This document shows, one piece after another, positions 52,901-64,000 of a DNA stretch of 64,000 nt. The notes below the pieces were generated by a model, which saw only the letters and a list, made by a program, of their open reading frames with translations, was not told the origin of the DNA and searched no databases. Position 1 is the first letter of the stretch, and each line of letters opens with the position of its first letter. Source of the stretch: Chara braunii (Eukaryota; Streptophyta; Charophyceae; Charales; Characeae); assembly GCA_003427395.1 (NCBI GenBank), contig BFEA01000273.1, positions 1,046,779 through 1,110,778 of the forward strand, read 5' to 3'. The translations under genes and the position numbers were made by a program.

Positions 52901-53960
52901 GTGAAATTGGGTGAGCATGAGTGTTGGTTGCCTAGCCCTGCAGGTGGAAAGAAGAAAATCCGGCTTAAACATGCATATGGCATAGAGAATAGCCTATCCC
53001 ATTGTTGCATGAGTTCCGCTCCGGTGAGTGAAAGTAAGAAAGAGGAAGAACCCATTCTTCCCAATGTGCAGAAGTTGCTTGTTGAGTTCGCTGATGTTGG
53101 AGAGGCCCCAAGTGGAATAGTTGAGAGGGAGACCAAGCACCGGATGGTTCGAGAGCTTGACGAACTGCGAAAGCAGTTGGACGAGTTGATCGAGAAAGGG
53201 GAGGATTAGGCCAAGTTCCTCACCGTTCGGTGCACCGGTTCTATTTGTGTCAAAAAAGGGCGGTGAACTACGTATGTGCATAAACTATAGGGGACTTAAT
53301 GCGATAACCGTTAAAAATGTTGAACCGTTACCACAGATAGATGATCTCCTGGATAGAGTTCAGGGTTGCAGATACTTCTCCAATTTTGATATGAAATCGG
53401 GCTACCATCAGATTGACGGATTGCCCGAGGATCAACACAAAACTGTTTTCCGAACTAGGTATGGCCACTATGAGTTTGTGGTGATATCGTTTGGTTTGAC
53501 AAATGCCCCTGCAACCTTCCAGCGATGAGCTCTTCCGTGATTGGCTTGATAAGTTTGTCGTCGTTTATTTGGATGATATACTGATTTTTAGTAAAATTTT
53601 GAGTGAACACGAGGAGCACCTTCGGTTGGTGCTAAATAAGCTACGTAAAGCGAAATTCAAGTTGGAACCCCAAGAAATGTGAGTGGGCTAAGCGTCACGT
53701 ACTGTATCTAGGACACATGTTAGATGGAGATGGGATCAAACCGGAATACGCAAAGACTGCGGCCCTTAGAGACTGGCCTAACCCGCATGCATTGACGGAC
53801 CTGCCTTCGTTCCTTCGTCTGGCCAACTATTACCGCAAGTTCGTTCGGAACTTCGTGGTAATTGCTGCCCCATTACGCAGGCTATTGAAAAAGGAGACCA
53901 TTTCGAAACGGGATCAGGACTGCACAGCATCCTTCAAGCGTCTGAAAAAGTGTCTAATTG
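52901..53960 (+). pseudogene. reverse transcriptase of element 3
   Basis: A linker (GIVERETKHRMVRELDELRK) leads to [60 protein letters not shown] and [21 protein letters not shown] frameshift at 53524 is followed by [20 protein letters not shown] (YLDD intact), then LGHMLDGDGIKPEYAKTAAL and RLANYYRKFVRNFVVIAAPL. A stop near 53210 and frameshifts at 53524 and about 53690 are the lesions. The second residue of CIDYRG is Asn here. Confidence 0.92.
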
Positions 53961-53989
53961 AATATCCGGTTTTGAAAATTGACTCGTCC

Positions 53990-54512
53990 TTGCCTTTCAT
54001 TGTTACCACTGACGCCGGCCAGTACGGGATAGGTGTTGTACTCCAGCAAAATGATGGCAATGGGTACAGACCAGTCGAGTTTGTCCTGTAGACTGCCTAG
54101 TGAAAAGGTCGCCGCTTCCACATATGAGAGAGAGCTGTTTGCTTTACGGGAAGCACTGAATCATTCGCGGCACTATATTTTAGGACACCACTTCGAAGTG
54201 TGCTCGGATCACGAAACACTTTGCTGGCTGAAAACCCACGCTAGAATGACACTGAAATTGACTAGGTGGGCCGGGCAGATTGACCAATTTGATTTTCAAT
54301 TGAAGCCAGTCAAGGGGAAATATAATCTTGTCGCTAGCGCGTTGAGTAGGAGAGCTGGCTTTTTCCGTGCTATTGTAACGTATCTAGACGCGGGCACCGA
54401 ACTCCAAGAAAAGATTAAGTCTGCCTATGCGAGTGATCCAGTCTATAGCCAATTGATTAGTAAGGTGCAGACTGCACCACATGAAGTCCCGAATTTTAAA
54501 ATGACCAATTGA
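53990..54512 (+). pseudogene. RNase H of element 3
   Basis: LPFIVTTDAGQYGIGVVLQQ (first catalytic Asp), one frameshift near 54080, then KVAASTYERELFALREALNH, VCSDHETLCWLKTHARMTLK and VKGKYNLVASAL. Ser replaces Ala/Asp in the final VADALSR motif (VASALSRR). The frame then runs into the first of two tandem duplications. Confidence 0.9.
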
Positions 54513-54705
54513 TGAGTAAGGTGCAGACTGCACCACATGAAGTCCCGTATTTTAAAATGATGCAGAGATTGCTGTTTGAAAAAACAGACGTCCATGGTCG
54601 ATTGTGCATTCCGAACAGTGAGGAAATTCACAGGAGATTGCTGTTTGAAAAAACAGACGTCCATGATCGATTGTGCATTCCGAACAGTGAGGAAATTCAC
54701 AGCGT
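54449..54705 (+). repeat. two successive tandem duplications in element 3 pol
   Basis: CCAATTGATTAGTAAGGTGC is duplicated at 54449 and 54505 (period 56, out of frame), and AGATTGCTGTTTGAAAAAAC at 54566 and 54635 (period 69, in frame, 23 codons). Copies are nearly identical, so both are recent. They lie in the linker between RNase H and the integrase zinc finger. Confidence 0.92.
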
Positions 54706-55505
54706 TCTCCTTGAAAAAGTCATGATTCTGCGGGGCACTGCAGATGGAGGAAGACATATGCTAACCTCCTACGCTCTTACACTTGGCCGGGAATGAGGCA
54801 TGATTGCATTTCCTATGTACAAGGCTGTCAAGTATGTCAAAGGAACAAGAGTTCGACACAGCCTCCCCTTGGATTACTTAGACCGCTGCCTATTCCGTCG
54901 GGACCCGGGGACCGGTGTCTATAGACTTCATGGACACCAAGGTAAAGAGCAGAACTGATAAGAGTCAAGTTATGGTAGTGGTAGACAGATTTAGCAATTT
55001 TGCTGTCTTTGTTCCACTCCCTCCAGAAGCAAGGACTGATCTGGTGATTAGGGAGTTCTTTAATCATTGGGTGAAGGACTTTGGGCATCCATTGATTATC
55101 TTAAGTGACAGAGATAGGTGGTTCACAGGTGAAAAATGACAGCAACTCATGAAAGTATATGGGTCCAAACTGACTATGTCTTCAGGTAGACACCCTGAGA
55201 CGAATGGACAGACCGAGCAGATGAACAAACTGCTGCAGCAGGTGCTGCGCATGTACATCCGACCAGATCAGATTGACAGGGATGAACATCTGCCGAAGGT
55301 TGCAAATGCCTATAATAACTCTATGCATCTGGCTACATCTAGAACACCTACGGAACTGCATCTTGGATGGCGCCCTCGTAGACCCATTGACTGTTTAAAC
55401 CCTGATCAAGTACAGAGACTTCCCCCAGGGACTAGGGAATTCGCTATTCAGTACCAAAGGGACTTAGACAAAGTCAAGGAGAATATCAGTAAGGCACAAC
55501 AGTAG
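54560..55505 (+). pseudogene. integrase of element 3, catalytic triad legible
   Basis: After the duplicated linker comes GTADGGRHMLTSYALTLGRE (near the zinc finger), CQRNKSSTQPPL-type text, then MSIDFMDTKVKSRTDKSQVM with the first Asp, PLIILSDRDRWFTGEK with the second Asp, an in-frame TGA where Trp is expected (position 55137), then QQLMKVYGSKLTMSSGRHPE and TNGQTEQMNKLLQQVLRMYI with the Glu. YNNSMHLATSRTPTELHLGW follows. Apart from the single nonsense codon and a frameshift near 54890-54915, the core is complete. Confidence 0.9.
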
Positions 55506-55982
55506 ATGGTGGAACAGGCAAATAAGCACCACAGGCCTTCACGATTTGCTGTAGGGGACTTGGTCTGGGTAAAATCGAAAGAGTTTCTCCCTGAGGAGAA
55601 CATATTGCAAAAATTGTTGCCTGCTTATAAAGGACCGTGGCAGATTCTGGATGTAATTGGTGATGCAGATAGTCCTTTGTATGTTGTTGAGATTCCTCCT
55701 CACTTGCACACGTATCCGGTGTTTCACGCCTCAGAGTTACTTCCTTGCGTTAGTAACGACATGTTTCCATCACGCAGATCTATGATTCCCCCTGATATGG
55801 ATGGTAAGTATGATGTGGATAGTATTGTTGGGGAAGATGTTTACAGAGCGGGGCGCAGGGGTAGACCACAGCAACAATATAAGGTTAGGTTTGCATACCA
55901 GGAACCTTCAGAGGATCGCTGGTTTACGAGAGATGAACTAACTGAGACAGCACCACATTGTGTCCTACTACGAGAGGGCTAA
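55506..55982 (+). pseudogene. integrase C-terminus and chromodomain-like tail, element 3
   Basis: 158 open residues after a stop at 55503. RFAVGDLVWVKSKEFLP is the SH3-like region, KLLPAYKGPWQILDVIGDAD the GPY/F motif, HLHTYPVFHASELLPC follows, then SRRSMIPPDMDGKYDVDSIV and the tail RPQQQYKVRFAYQEPSEDRW FTRDELTETAP, a chromodomain-like fold by sequence pattern. It is the least damaged version of this domain in the window. Confidence 0.85.
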
Positions 55983-57484
55983 GAGAGGGACTAACATAAT
56001 AGATAGGTAAACTTGATAACTTTCTCGGAGGACCTCGAATTAGGCCGGCGAGAGTGAAAGGCCTTCCACGATTCAGCCGCCAAATTCGAATTTCAGGGTC
56101 AAGGGCCTAGGCCAAGCCGGTCAGATTCAGAGAAGTCACAGTCGGGTACCTCAGGAGTCAAGTCCAACAGGCACCTGGTGAACAGTCACATCCCAGGGGC
56201 AAAAGTCACGTCTCATATTGAAGAGTCATATTGGAAAGTCATGTTCCGCAGGCAAAGGACACTTTCCCAAGCAAAAGTTGTGTCCCAGAGGCAAGAGTCA
56301 CAATCCACAGTCAAAAGTCATGTTCCACAAGTGAAAAGTCATGACTCACAGGCCCAGGCAGCAGCACACCAATGAAAATTCGGGAAAGGTACTAGGCCCT
56401 GACATTCTGAAGCAAACAGGCCGTGGGGATGTGGTACCGGAACCAAGTCAAGCCCCAAGAAGCAGAGGCTGGGACAAGTTGAAGCTCAGTCCAAGACAAT
56501 ATAAGGACTAGCCAGCCTCCCCATTCGGGCAGATTTCTAATTCGCATGAAGTGTGGAAGTGTTGGTGCACTTGTGCGCTATTGTGAGGAGCAAAGCGCTG
56601 AGCCAGGGAGCTGCGCTGGTAGAGGGAGAGAGAGAGGGAGCAGCCGTAGCTGCCCCAGCGCTGGCAGAGGGAAGGCAGCCTTAGCTGCGCCAGTGCCTAG
56701 TGGTTAGTAGTAGACCTCAGAGGGGTTGATAGAGTTAGCAGTGGGTGTATTCAGAGTTGGTTCTCGAGTGGTAGATAGTGTGGAGTGGTAGATAGTGTGG
56801 GTGCATGCAGGTAGGGAAAGAAGACACAGTGAGGACATAGGCAGAAAGAAGACCAGAAGAGAAGAAAGGAGGGAGAGAAGCAATGAAAGTGGTCACTTAC
56901 CAGTGTGATGATGATACTGGATACTGGTTACCTGGCGTTGCGCTGATGAGCGTTTGTAACTGGAACTCTTAATTGCTCAAGTGATAATTGTTGGAATCTC
57001 TTAAGCTGCGCTTACCTGGTCTTCGACTCTCTAGCCTCCAGTGTGGATTTCGTGTAATCTCATTTGTGCATGTATGTGTGTGTGCACTCATTGGTGACGA
57101 GGTGGGAGGCTCATTGCACTTTTCAAATTCTGACCTGTGCACCCTGTGTAGGAAAGGAAAATCAATACATCCAATGGCAGAACGACTCCCAAACCATTCC
57201 ACATCAGAAAGTGGCACCTCCAGCCCCTGCAGGGCGATCAGCCCTTTGTCGCACATCATTTTTCATTCTGTACATTTGTGCAATTGATTGTCATCTCACC
57301 AAACGGAATACCACCATCTCTTGCCTCCACATCCTTTCCTTTCTTTTCGCCTTTGTGCTACAGTTCCCTCCTCTCCATGGAGAAATTAACACAGGCGATT
57401 CCAATTCCGACTACGAACTCCATCCCCATTCCTGAATATCCTTGGCACACTACTTTAGTGTGCTTTTACCACTGGGAGTAAGGT

Positions 57485-58885
57485 TGTCTGCGCCACCGGC
57501 AGCTCAGGGAAGCTGCCCATGTCCTCGACAGGTGGCGCACGCCACAGAGTTTCCCAAGCAATGGACAAAATGCCTCCACCTGTGAGTGTGTGCATGACCA
57601 CGGCCCTAGTTGTCAGGCACAGCACGATTGGTTATTCTGTTCAAAAGGTGTCCAATCGTCTCAAGGAACTGTTGTGTGGAGGGTTTATGTCAAATCCAAT
57701 CACCTGCAGGGGTGAGTGAGTAGTAATACTCACCTTAGTCTGGCAAACATCGGGCATACACAATCCAGGGGGGGGAGGAAGGCAGAAGGCATGCCCTTAC
57801 AGTGACTGCCATCACAGGGCCAGAGTGTTTGTGTGTGTTTTAAACCACCACCACATACTGAATGGTGTGACATCTTGCACTTCAGCACAGGATACATGCA
57901 CACCCCATTTGACTTTCAGTACATCGGCACCTTATATTTTGTGTTCTATGTGAGTGTGCTGTGCAAGTGTGTTGTCTGAGTGTGTTGCGTGAGTGTGTGT
58001 GTGTGTGTGCATGTGTGTGCATGTGTGTGTGTGCGAGTTTGTGTGTGTGCAAGTGTGTGAGTGTGTGACTGTGTGACTGTGTGACTGTGTGAGTGTGTGT
58101 GCGTTGTAAATCGTCACCAAAAAATCCCCTTTTCCACCCAGATGAGTAGATCCGAAATTGATGGCAGACAATAAATCTTGTTGTGTTGCCTTTCCCTTGT
58201 ACAATCCTTTCTTAACTATCTTTCTTTGGCTTGCTTTGGGATACCCTTTTTATTTCTTCTTGCAGCTACCCTTCTATACTGCCTCTCACTCACAAGGCTT
58301 GCCACGTTGATTGTGGTTCAATGCAAGCTGCCCACATCCCCGTGCCATAATGGCCCACTTGCTCAATATGAAAGGAGGCAGAGTAAAGGGAGAGATATAC
58401 TCCGGTTCACTTTTCCTCAAGTCTTCAGTTTATATTTTGTACGTCCTCTTAATGATGATCATAAGTATGCGTTTACTACTAGTACACAAGAGGGAGGAAG
58501 GAAAGTGGTAGCGGGTGTAGTTCGACATGAAGCATGGGGCAGGGAAGGGAGAAGGAGAAGAGGAGGGAAATGGAGGACAAGGAACAGAACAGAGGGAGGA
58601 CAAACTTCACAGTACTCACCGTTGGGGCAGACTACTCTAAATTGGCAGTGGCAGGACTGTGCGTTCTCAGATTTTCACCAACTCATCACGAGAATGCATT
58701 TAACTGATGGTTTTGTCAGATAGATAACGACTCACCATGCCGCCCAGAATTAGCCATGCCCCTTCTCCAAGAGAAAAATGCCCCTGAGAAAATTGGCCGA
58801 CTTCATTCCCAACAACCCCTGCAATCCTAGTGGGCTGTCGATTGCAGCCTCTGACATAGACGGCGGTAAGTCCGAAAAACTAGAC
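57485..58885 (+). repeat. 1.4-kb direct repeat, right copy
   Basis: See 50985-52240. The two copies lie 6.5 kb apart in the same orientation, with element 3 between them. A (GT)n array of about 110 bases (57990-58105) sits in the middle, near the place of the (GT)n of the left copy. Frames here (for example 58178-58723) are not shared between copies. Confidence 0.65.
57985..58110. repeat. (GT)n microsatellite, interrupted
   Basis: GTGTGT runs broken by GCAT, GCGA and GACT words. Confidence 0.92.
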
Positions 58886-59127
58886 TATGCATAGGGGGGA
58901 GAGGTGGGTGGCCAGGCGCGTATGTGTGTGCATTTGTGGGTGTGCACATGGCCGGCAGACAAGTGTAGGGGAAAGCACAGTTCGCATCAGAGAATTCTCC
59001 AGAAATCCAAGAATCGTGGGTGGCAGCGCCGCAGGTTTTGAAGTGTGGGCACTCGGCTTCATTCGAAAAATTGCGAAAGTCTGGACAGCGGTGTCACTAT
59101 CCAGTTGCAACTTCTTTACTTTCTTGA

Positions 59128-59620
59128 ATGAGGACTGAAAGTCATATTGTTCCCCTGCAGTTGCATGGGTCACTTCCTTTCTTTCCGCTGACCACCATGT
59201 CACGCCCCCATTTCAGCCACCACCCGACTTCATCACCTCTACTTCGCCCAACAGAACGCCAGAACTTCAGCACAAACCACGCATGGCCACAAAACTCCTT
59301 TTCTTTCTTCAACGAGGACTCAAATTCATACTGTTTCCAGGCAGTTGCATGGGTCACGTCCTTTCTTTCCATGGACCTTTCTCTCTTCAAAGAGGACTCA
59401 AATTCATACTGTTTCCCAGCAGTTGCATGGGTCACGTCCTTTCTTTCCGCGGACCTTTCTCTCTCCAACGAGGGCTGAAATTCATGCTGTTTCCCAGCAG
59501 TTGCATGCATCACTTCGTCTCTTTCCGCGGACCACCATGTCAGGCCCCCGATTTTCAGCCACCACCTGACTTCACCACCTCTACTCGGCCCGACAGAACG
59601 CCAGAACTTCAGCAAAAAAC
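59128..59620 (-). repeat. 78-bp tandem repeat inside a 342-bp duplication
   Basis: TTGCATG-GTCAC occurs at 59161, 59345, 59423 and 59501; the last three are 78 bases apart. The stretch TTCAGCCACCAC-TGACTTCA onward at 59211 recurs at 59553 (period 342). A minus-strand frame of 193 residues (59723-59142) reads through all of it, giving three 26-residue repeats of the type ERKDVTHATAGKQYEFESSL. Whether it is a real protein is unknown: no domain recognised, and the related frame at 59203-58880 repeats the same peptide once more. Confidence 0.8.
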
Positions 59621-59859
59621 ACCCATGGCGGCCAAATACAATCTGGAACTCACAGTCAAACACCACAGCACGCAACCTATGCACATTTCCAAGTCTTGAA
59701 CACGGCTCCAAAAACTTTTGCACCTACCAGTAGCAGCAGGGAGCCAAAATATGCAGGTTTTTACCACCAGAAATTACGGTCGCCTCGCCACTGAGTCTTC
59801 CACGGAGTAAGCTTCACACCTCACGGTGCTTTTTCTCGCCTATTAAAGTGATGGTCTTT

Positions 59860-60470
59860 CGTTTCGTATGATAACTTTTTTCAAGAGGGGTTTCCCACTC
59901 ATATGCTTTCAGTTCTCCCATACCAACGTAGCTACTCCGCAATGCCACTGGCATGACAACCGGTCCACCATAGGTTGACCCATCCCAATCCTTTTGTACT
60001 AGGGATGGCTTCTCTCAGTTCTCTTCAAATAACCAACGGTAGATAGGAACCAAACTGTCTCACGACGTTCTAATTGTTATGTTGGCCACTAGCCCAAAGA
60101 GAGCTTCTCCCCATGGCATTTGTGCCATTCACAACTCTTGATTATTTCAATATATTTTCCCCAGATTAAGCAGCAGTCTGCATAGGCTCTGTCGTTTTTC
60201 AAAATCTTCTGCCAACAATTTGGAGCACAAAAAATTGCCCAGGTCAGCAGACTCAACATTTCACACTCTAACGCTACTTGTGGTCAGTTTGAGTGATCAT
60301 CGCAAACCACGAATATTTCCTGTTATGTCCAACCTATGCCTCCAAACTTGCCGTGAGCTACGTTGCAGGGATAAATTCCGACTAGAGCACAACTCACTAT
60401 TCACTCAGTTGAGCACACGCCTGATGATGTCAGTGTCAATCTTTGCTCCCAACGGCGACCAGGGCACCAA
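59860..60470 (-). other. possible decayed coding stretch, unknown
   Basis: The minus strand shows protein-like text WAIFCAPNCWQKILKNDRAY and ADCCLIWGKYIEIIKSCEWH in one frame (about 60245-60115), with stops on either side. I recognise no family. It may be an exon remnant or chance. Confidence 0.25.
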
Positions 60471-60761
60471 TGTTGACCAACCACTTGGAGGCGAGCAAGG
60501 TGCCCTCCAGTTGGGTCCGATGGATCCACATCTTGAAAAGCCGATCTTAAAGTAAGAGTAAAGATCGGGAATTTGTAATTTCTATACTACAGGGTATACA
60601 CCGGATGTATCAATCTGCTACAAACACACTACAATTGTGAGCGGAAAAATGTGAGCGGTAAAATCCGTGTTGCATTACCTCCAATGGGCGAAAAAAGTGA
60701 ATGAACGGCACAACAAGACAAGAAAAGGGAGGGTCTGAGTTGCATATAGGTCTTTTCCATG

Positions 60762-61040
60762 CTGACTTCACATACTCCTCTACTCTCACTAGAGTACCGC
60801 GATCGAATCTAGTCCATCCTCTCCACACCAGAAGCGTACCGCTCAAGCACACTGTACGCCACTCCTGCTCCTCCCCGCCCCGCCAATGCCCCACATATAC
60901 GTCCTTTGCATGCTGACTTCACATACTCCTCTACTCTGACTGGAGTACCGCGATCGAATCTAGTCCATCCTCTCCACACCAGGCCACTCACTCACACTGT
61001 GCGCCACTCCTGCTCCTCCCTGCCGCCCCCCCCCCCCCAA
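60762..61040. repeat. 151-bp tandem duplication
   Basis: GCTGACTTCACATACTCCTC at 60761 recurs at 60912, followed in both by TACTCT-ACT-GAGTACCGCG and ATCGAATCTAGTCCATCCTC. The second unit ends in a C-run at 61027-61039. Confidence 0.9.
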
Positions 61041-61203
61041 CCTTTCTCTCCCTCGACAGCCACTTAGTTAATGTAACCTCTGACCTGAGCCCACGTTCCA
61101 CACGTCCCATTACGCATGAACACACAGCTCCTGCCCAGTGTCTCTTGGCCCCGCCCGTTCGTGCACGTCGTACAAAACACTCGCAAACCCAGCCATCCCG
61201 GTT

Positions 61204-61290
61204 GATCCCAACACATCGCGTTCGCACACCGAAGCCTGTCAGGATGATCCCAACACATCGCGTTCGCACACCGAAGCCTGTCACCAGCCT
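61204..61290. repeat. 42-bp tandem duplication
   Basis: GATCCCAACACATCGCGTTC followed by GCACACCGAAGCCTGTCA occurs at 61204 and 61246, essentially identical. Confidence 0.92.
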
Positions 61291-62408
61291 AACAACTCAG
61301 TCATCGGCAATCCCGGGCATCATTTTCATCAACCTGCCACCCCTTCGTTTTTTCATGCATAGAAAGGGGGGAACTTGGGAAAGATAAGAATGGGCTACAT
61401 TTGTAGTCAAGAAAACTCAGAACTGAGACCATACACCGGAGAATGACAAAAACGGGAAGAGCAAGGAGAGTGACGACACAGAGTCAAGCGGTCCCAGATC
61501 GTTGGCCAGCGGCCGGTCACCAGTGGCAATTCATAGATTTATGTCTTTCATGAGACCACCTTCCGAAAATCAAGCCGAGCGGCTACGTTCACAGCACCCT
61601 TTTCCTGGTAGATTTCACTTCTTTTTTCCGTTTCAGTGTTCGCGCTGGTGTTTTAAAGATCTCGATGCACCCAGTACAACACTGGTTGCTATGCGGAGCG
61701 AAGACGCTGCGAGCACGTTGCAGACCAGTCTCGCCACGGTGCAACACCCCGCCGCATCTCGTCGCCATAGGTTTAAAAAAAGGACGGGGGCAGGAATGCA
61801 CTCAATACAAGCCGCTCATGCAGGGGCGTTTGGCCGACGTGTGCTCCGTCACACTCACGTAACAGGTCAATTTGACAGCGTCGTCCGGTGCATGTCGATC
61901 GAGCCATTCCGGCCTCTGGTATGGATGCACCTGCTCCCATCGATCTCCATGCGTCCGCCCATCGCACTTCCATCCATACACGCACCCATATCCGTGCATC
62001 CGCAATCGACCAATCGGTCCATCCACACGTCAATATATTATTCAGCCACCCTCTTGCGCCCACCTGTCCATCCTCTTTGCATTAAATTAATTATCCTTAA
62101 AACATTGATCATCTCTCATTAGCCATCCATTCGTCCACTCTCTGTCCCTCTATCCGACAACATTGGACCCTCCACATGCCGTTCGACCCCTCATCATCCC
62201 TTTAGCATGCTCCGATCCATACCGGACGAGCCCGTCTGTTCGTCCACCAGGCATTGTTCATTTACCACCAGCCGTCTACCTCTCCGCGCTGCACATCTCA
62301 TAATATCTCATCCAGCCATTTACCTGCCCACGCTCCACGCATTCATCTCTCCTATCCACACATCAACTTGTCATCCACTCTTCAATCGATCGATCTATTC
62401 ACCGCATT

Positions 62409-62465
62409 CATCCATTCACCGTTCATCCATCCATCCATCCATCCATCCATCCACCCACTCATCCA
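62409..62465. repeat. (ATCC)n microsatellite
   Basis: ATCCATCC repeat, about a dozen units, in a longer CATC-rich region (61950-62650) with no gene. Confidence 0.92.
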
Positions 62466-62699
62466 CCTAAGCCATTCTTTACACTGCATCCACGTCATTT
62501 TCAATCCGACCATCAATCACCACTAAGCTAGCAATCTAATCGTACGTACGTGTACTTGGTCACACTCTATTCAACCATTCATCAACATCATTCCTTCCAT
62601 TCTTCCCCTTCCATCCATTTGTCCTAGAGTGGAACTAGATTAGACCAATCTCCCCATCCACTCACCATTGCTGAAAAAACACAAGAACGTAATTGATCG

Positions 62700-63540
62700 C
62701 GGGTTAGCATGTCCCTAACGCCCATCAGTTCTTCACGTCCAGGGGCTCACCACCGAATCCCTGAGTTCTTAAATCGAAAATATCAACTTCCAGTTCGTCG
62801 AGCTCTCTCCATATCCTTCAATCGTTTTTCGATCTCCGATTCGCACACTGCCAGCAACGACTGCCCGAACTCCAACGCTGATCGAACCCCTCTTAGTTGG
62901 CCGAGATCGGGCCTTACGGGCTTATAGATCGGCCGACTTCAGCTGATCTATTTGTAATTCAATCACTGATGGATCTAGAGTGACGTCGAGTAGAAAGGTG
63001 TTGCTCGCGAATGCTTCCGACGCTCAGTAGATCGACGTATCGGATTCCTATATCGCTTGATTGGGCCACGGGCGGCCTTCGGATCAATGCGGTGGAGAAC
63101 AAGATTGGGAGAACCAGCAGGGTGAGGATAGCGCGCCTTAGGTGATCTTAACAGTGTCGGGGAGCACAGGAAAATTAGTCAAGAGAGACCGGGGGCTCAA
63201 CGATCGGGTAGCCACTGGGAGCAAGAATTGACACTTCTTGGAAGTCCCAACGATTTGGGCGGCTTCAGAGGGAGGTGGCCGACCTGACCTGGTAAACCAC
63301 ATTTGCGATGGATGAACATAGGGATCAGGTAATGAGCTGATGGGCATTAGGGACGGACATGCCAACCCGCGATCATTGTGTTCCTCGTGTTTTTACCCCC
63401 CTGCGTGTTTCTCGCGTTTTTCCCGACACCGGCACCATTTCTCTTCTCCCGCTCATCATATTTGTCTCCTGCTCAGCCATCACCTCTCCGCCCACAGCCC
63501 GCGCTTGATGAGGCGGGCTCAGATCATACCTCCTTCGCCG
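62700..63540. other. unassigned stretch
   Basis: GATC-rich words (GATCGGCC, GATCTATT) are frequent between 62830 and 63090. No gene or repeat unit recognised. Confidence 0.3.
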
Positions 63541-63544
63541 TCAG

Positions 63545-63964
63545 TCAGGCGTGCAGAGGTTTGTGATTGGCGACTCGCCTGTACATATGCCATGACTTTC
63601 CCGTTGCGAACTTGCCATTATTTTTCTGCGAGGGTGTTGACAGAGAGTCAACCATCTGCGAGCTTGCTTTTCCAGCCATCCTCGTCTTTACTTCCCATCT
63701 CCCTATTCTCCGCCACGTTTCACAATAGCTTATCCTCTTCTTCGCCTCCGCTTTCTTATTCAGTACCGCTTTTGTGCGCGTCTCGTTATTCAGTATCTCT
63801 TCATTGTTGTCGCTCGTGTTCTCCTTGGCTCTTTCATCCTCTTGCACCTTCTTGGGGTCAACTTCCTCCTTTTCTTCCTCTTCTTGTCCCTCCAACTCCT
63901 CCCGACTCCCTCCTTGACATCTTCCTGCTCTTATTGAGCTCGTCGTCTGCTGCCCCATGTGCAA
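63545..63964 (-). CDS. hypothetical Glu/Lys-rich reading frame
   Basis: 139 residues, very hydrophilic: GGSREELEGQEEEEKEEVDP near the N-terminus, then VLNKKAEAKKRISYCE. No family recognised. It could be a low-complexity exon, a gag coiled-coil piece like that of element 2, or chance in a CTT-rich strand. The start at 63964 is simply the first ATG and the true frame may continue past the window edge. Confidence 0.25.
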   Translation of the reverse strand: MHMGQQTTSSIRAGRCQGGSREELEGQEEEEKEEVDPKKVQEDERAKENTSDNNEEILNNETRTKAVLNKKAEAKKRISYCETWRRIGRWEVKTRMAGKASSQMVDSLSTPSQKNNGKFATGKSWHMYRRVANHKPLHA

Positions 63965-64000
63965 CCTGTCATTCTTTTCCTCTTTCCTCGTCCTTATTCT

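Larger units (their letters stand above)
52620..56960 (+). mobile_element. Ty3/gypsy element 3, 5'-truncated
   Basis: The plus strand carries protease (half), RT, RNase H, integrase and chromodomain-like tail in gypsy order, closest in sequence to element 2. Gag and the protease active site are missing, replaced by microsatellite. The pol is the best preserved in the window. After the pol stop comes CTCGGAGGACCTCGAATTAG and GCCGGCGAGAGTGAAAGG, shared with element 2 at 32070-32037, then a U3-like stretch with many CAAAAGTCA and GTCACA words (56120-56350). The right end is not fixed. Confidence 0.88.

Overview
The window looks like repeat-dense, non-coding-dominated nuclear DNA from the green plant lineage. 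The evidence is a Ty3/gypsy element whose primer site matches plant initiator-Met tRNA, a PIF/Harbinger transposase, a Penelope-like element of the domain-permuted (GIY-YIG first) type known from green algae, a U6-like snRNA sequence, and very long (CT)n, (GATT)n and GA-rich tracts with assembly Ns. A charophyte alga such as Chara is my best guess; this is inference, not a demonstrated identity. I found no intact host protein-coding gene.

Layout. 1-1.7 kb: unassigned, with one direct repeat. 1.7-14.2 kb: copy A of a long non-coding repeat locus, split by a structurally complete 8.7-kb Ty3/gypsy element (2713-11377, minus strand). 14.2-17.6 kb: poly-G run and a broken PIF/Harbinger transposase. 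17.7-20.6 kb: copy B of the non-coding locus, inverted. 21.7 kb: U6-like sequence. 22.9-25.7 kb: two decayed gypsy pol fragments. 26.3-29.3 kb: a MITE-like element in a TTAA site, huge (CT)n and (AATC)n/(GATT)n arrays. 30.2-31.1 kb: a diverged solo LTR. 31.1-37.7 kb: a second gypsy element (minus). 37.8-39.2 kb: tetranucleotide and polypurine tracts. 39.2-43.3 kb: copy C of the non-coding locus. 43.6-47.2 kb: (CT)n arrays, tandem repeats, an assembly gap and a second TTAA-flanked MITE-like element. 47.5-50.8 kb: the Penelope-like element (minus). 51-58.9 kb: two 1.3-1.4 kb direct repeats flanking a third gypsy element (plus, 5'-truncated). 59-64 kb: tandem duplications, simple repeats, unassigned sequence.

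The most unusual signal is the three-copy locus (A, B, C). Each copy has the same order of modules: a conserved leading block where present, an array of hairpin units, a short conserved motif, a second array of hairpin units built around GGAAGCGCTGCC, a conserved central module and a conserved trailing module. Within the leading arrays of A and C the loop core is nearly constant while the two stem arms differ from unit to unit yet remain complementary. That pattern suggests selection on, or a mechanism generating, base-paired structure. Coding potential is absent, so these may be structured non-coding RNA loci or an undescribed non-autonomous element family.
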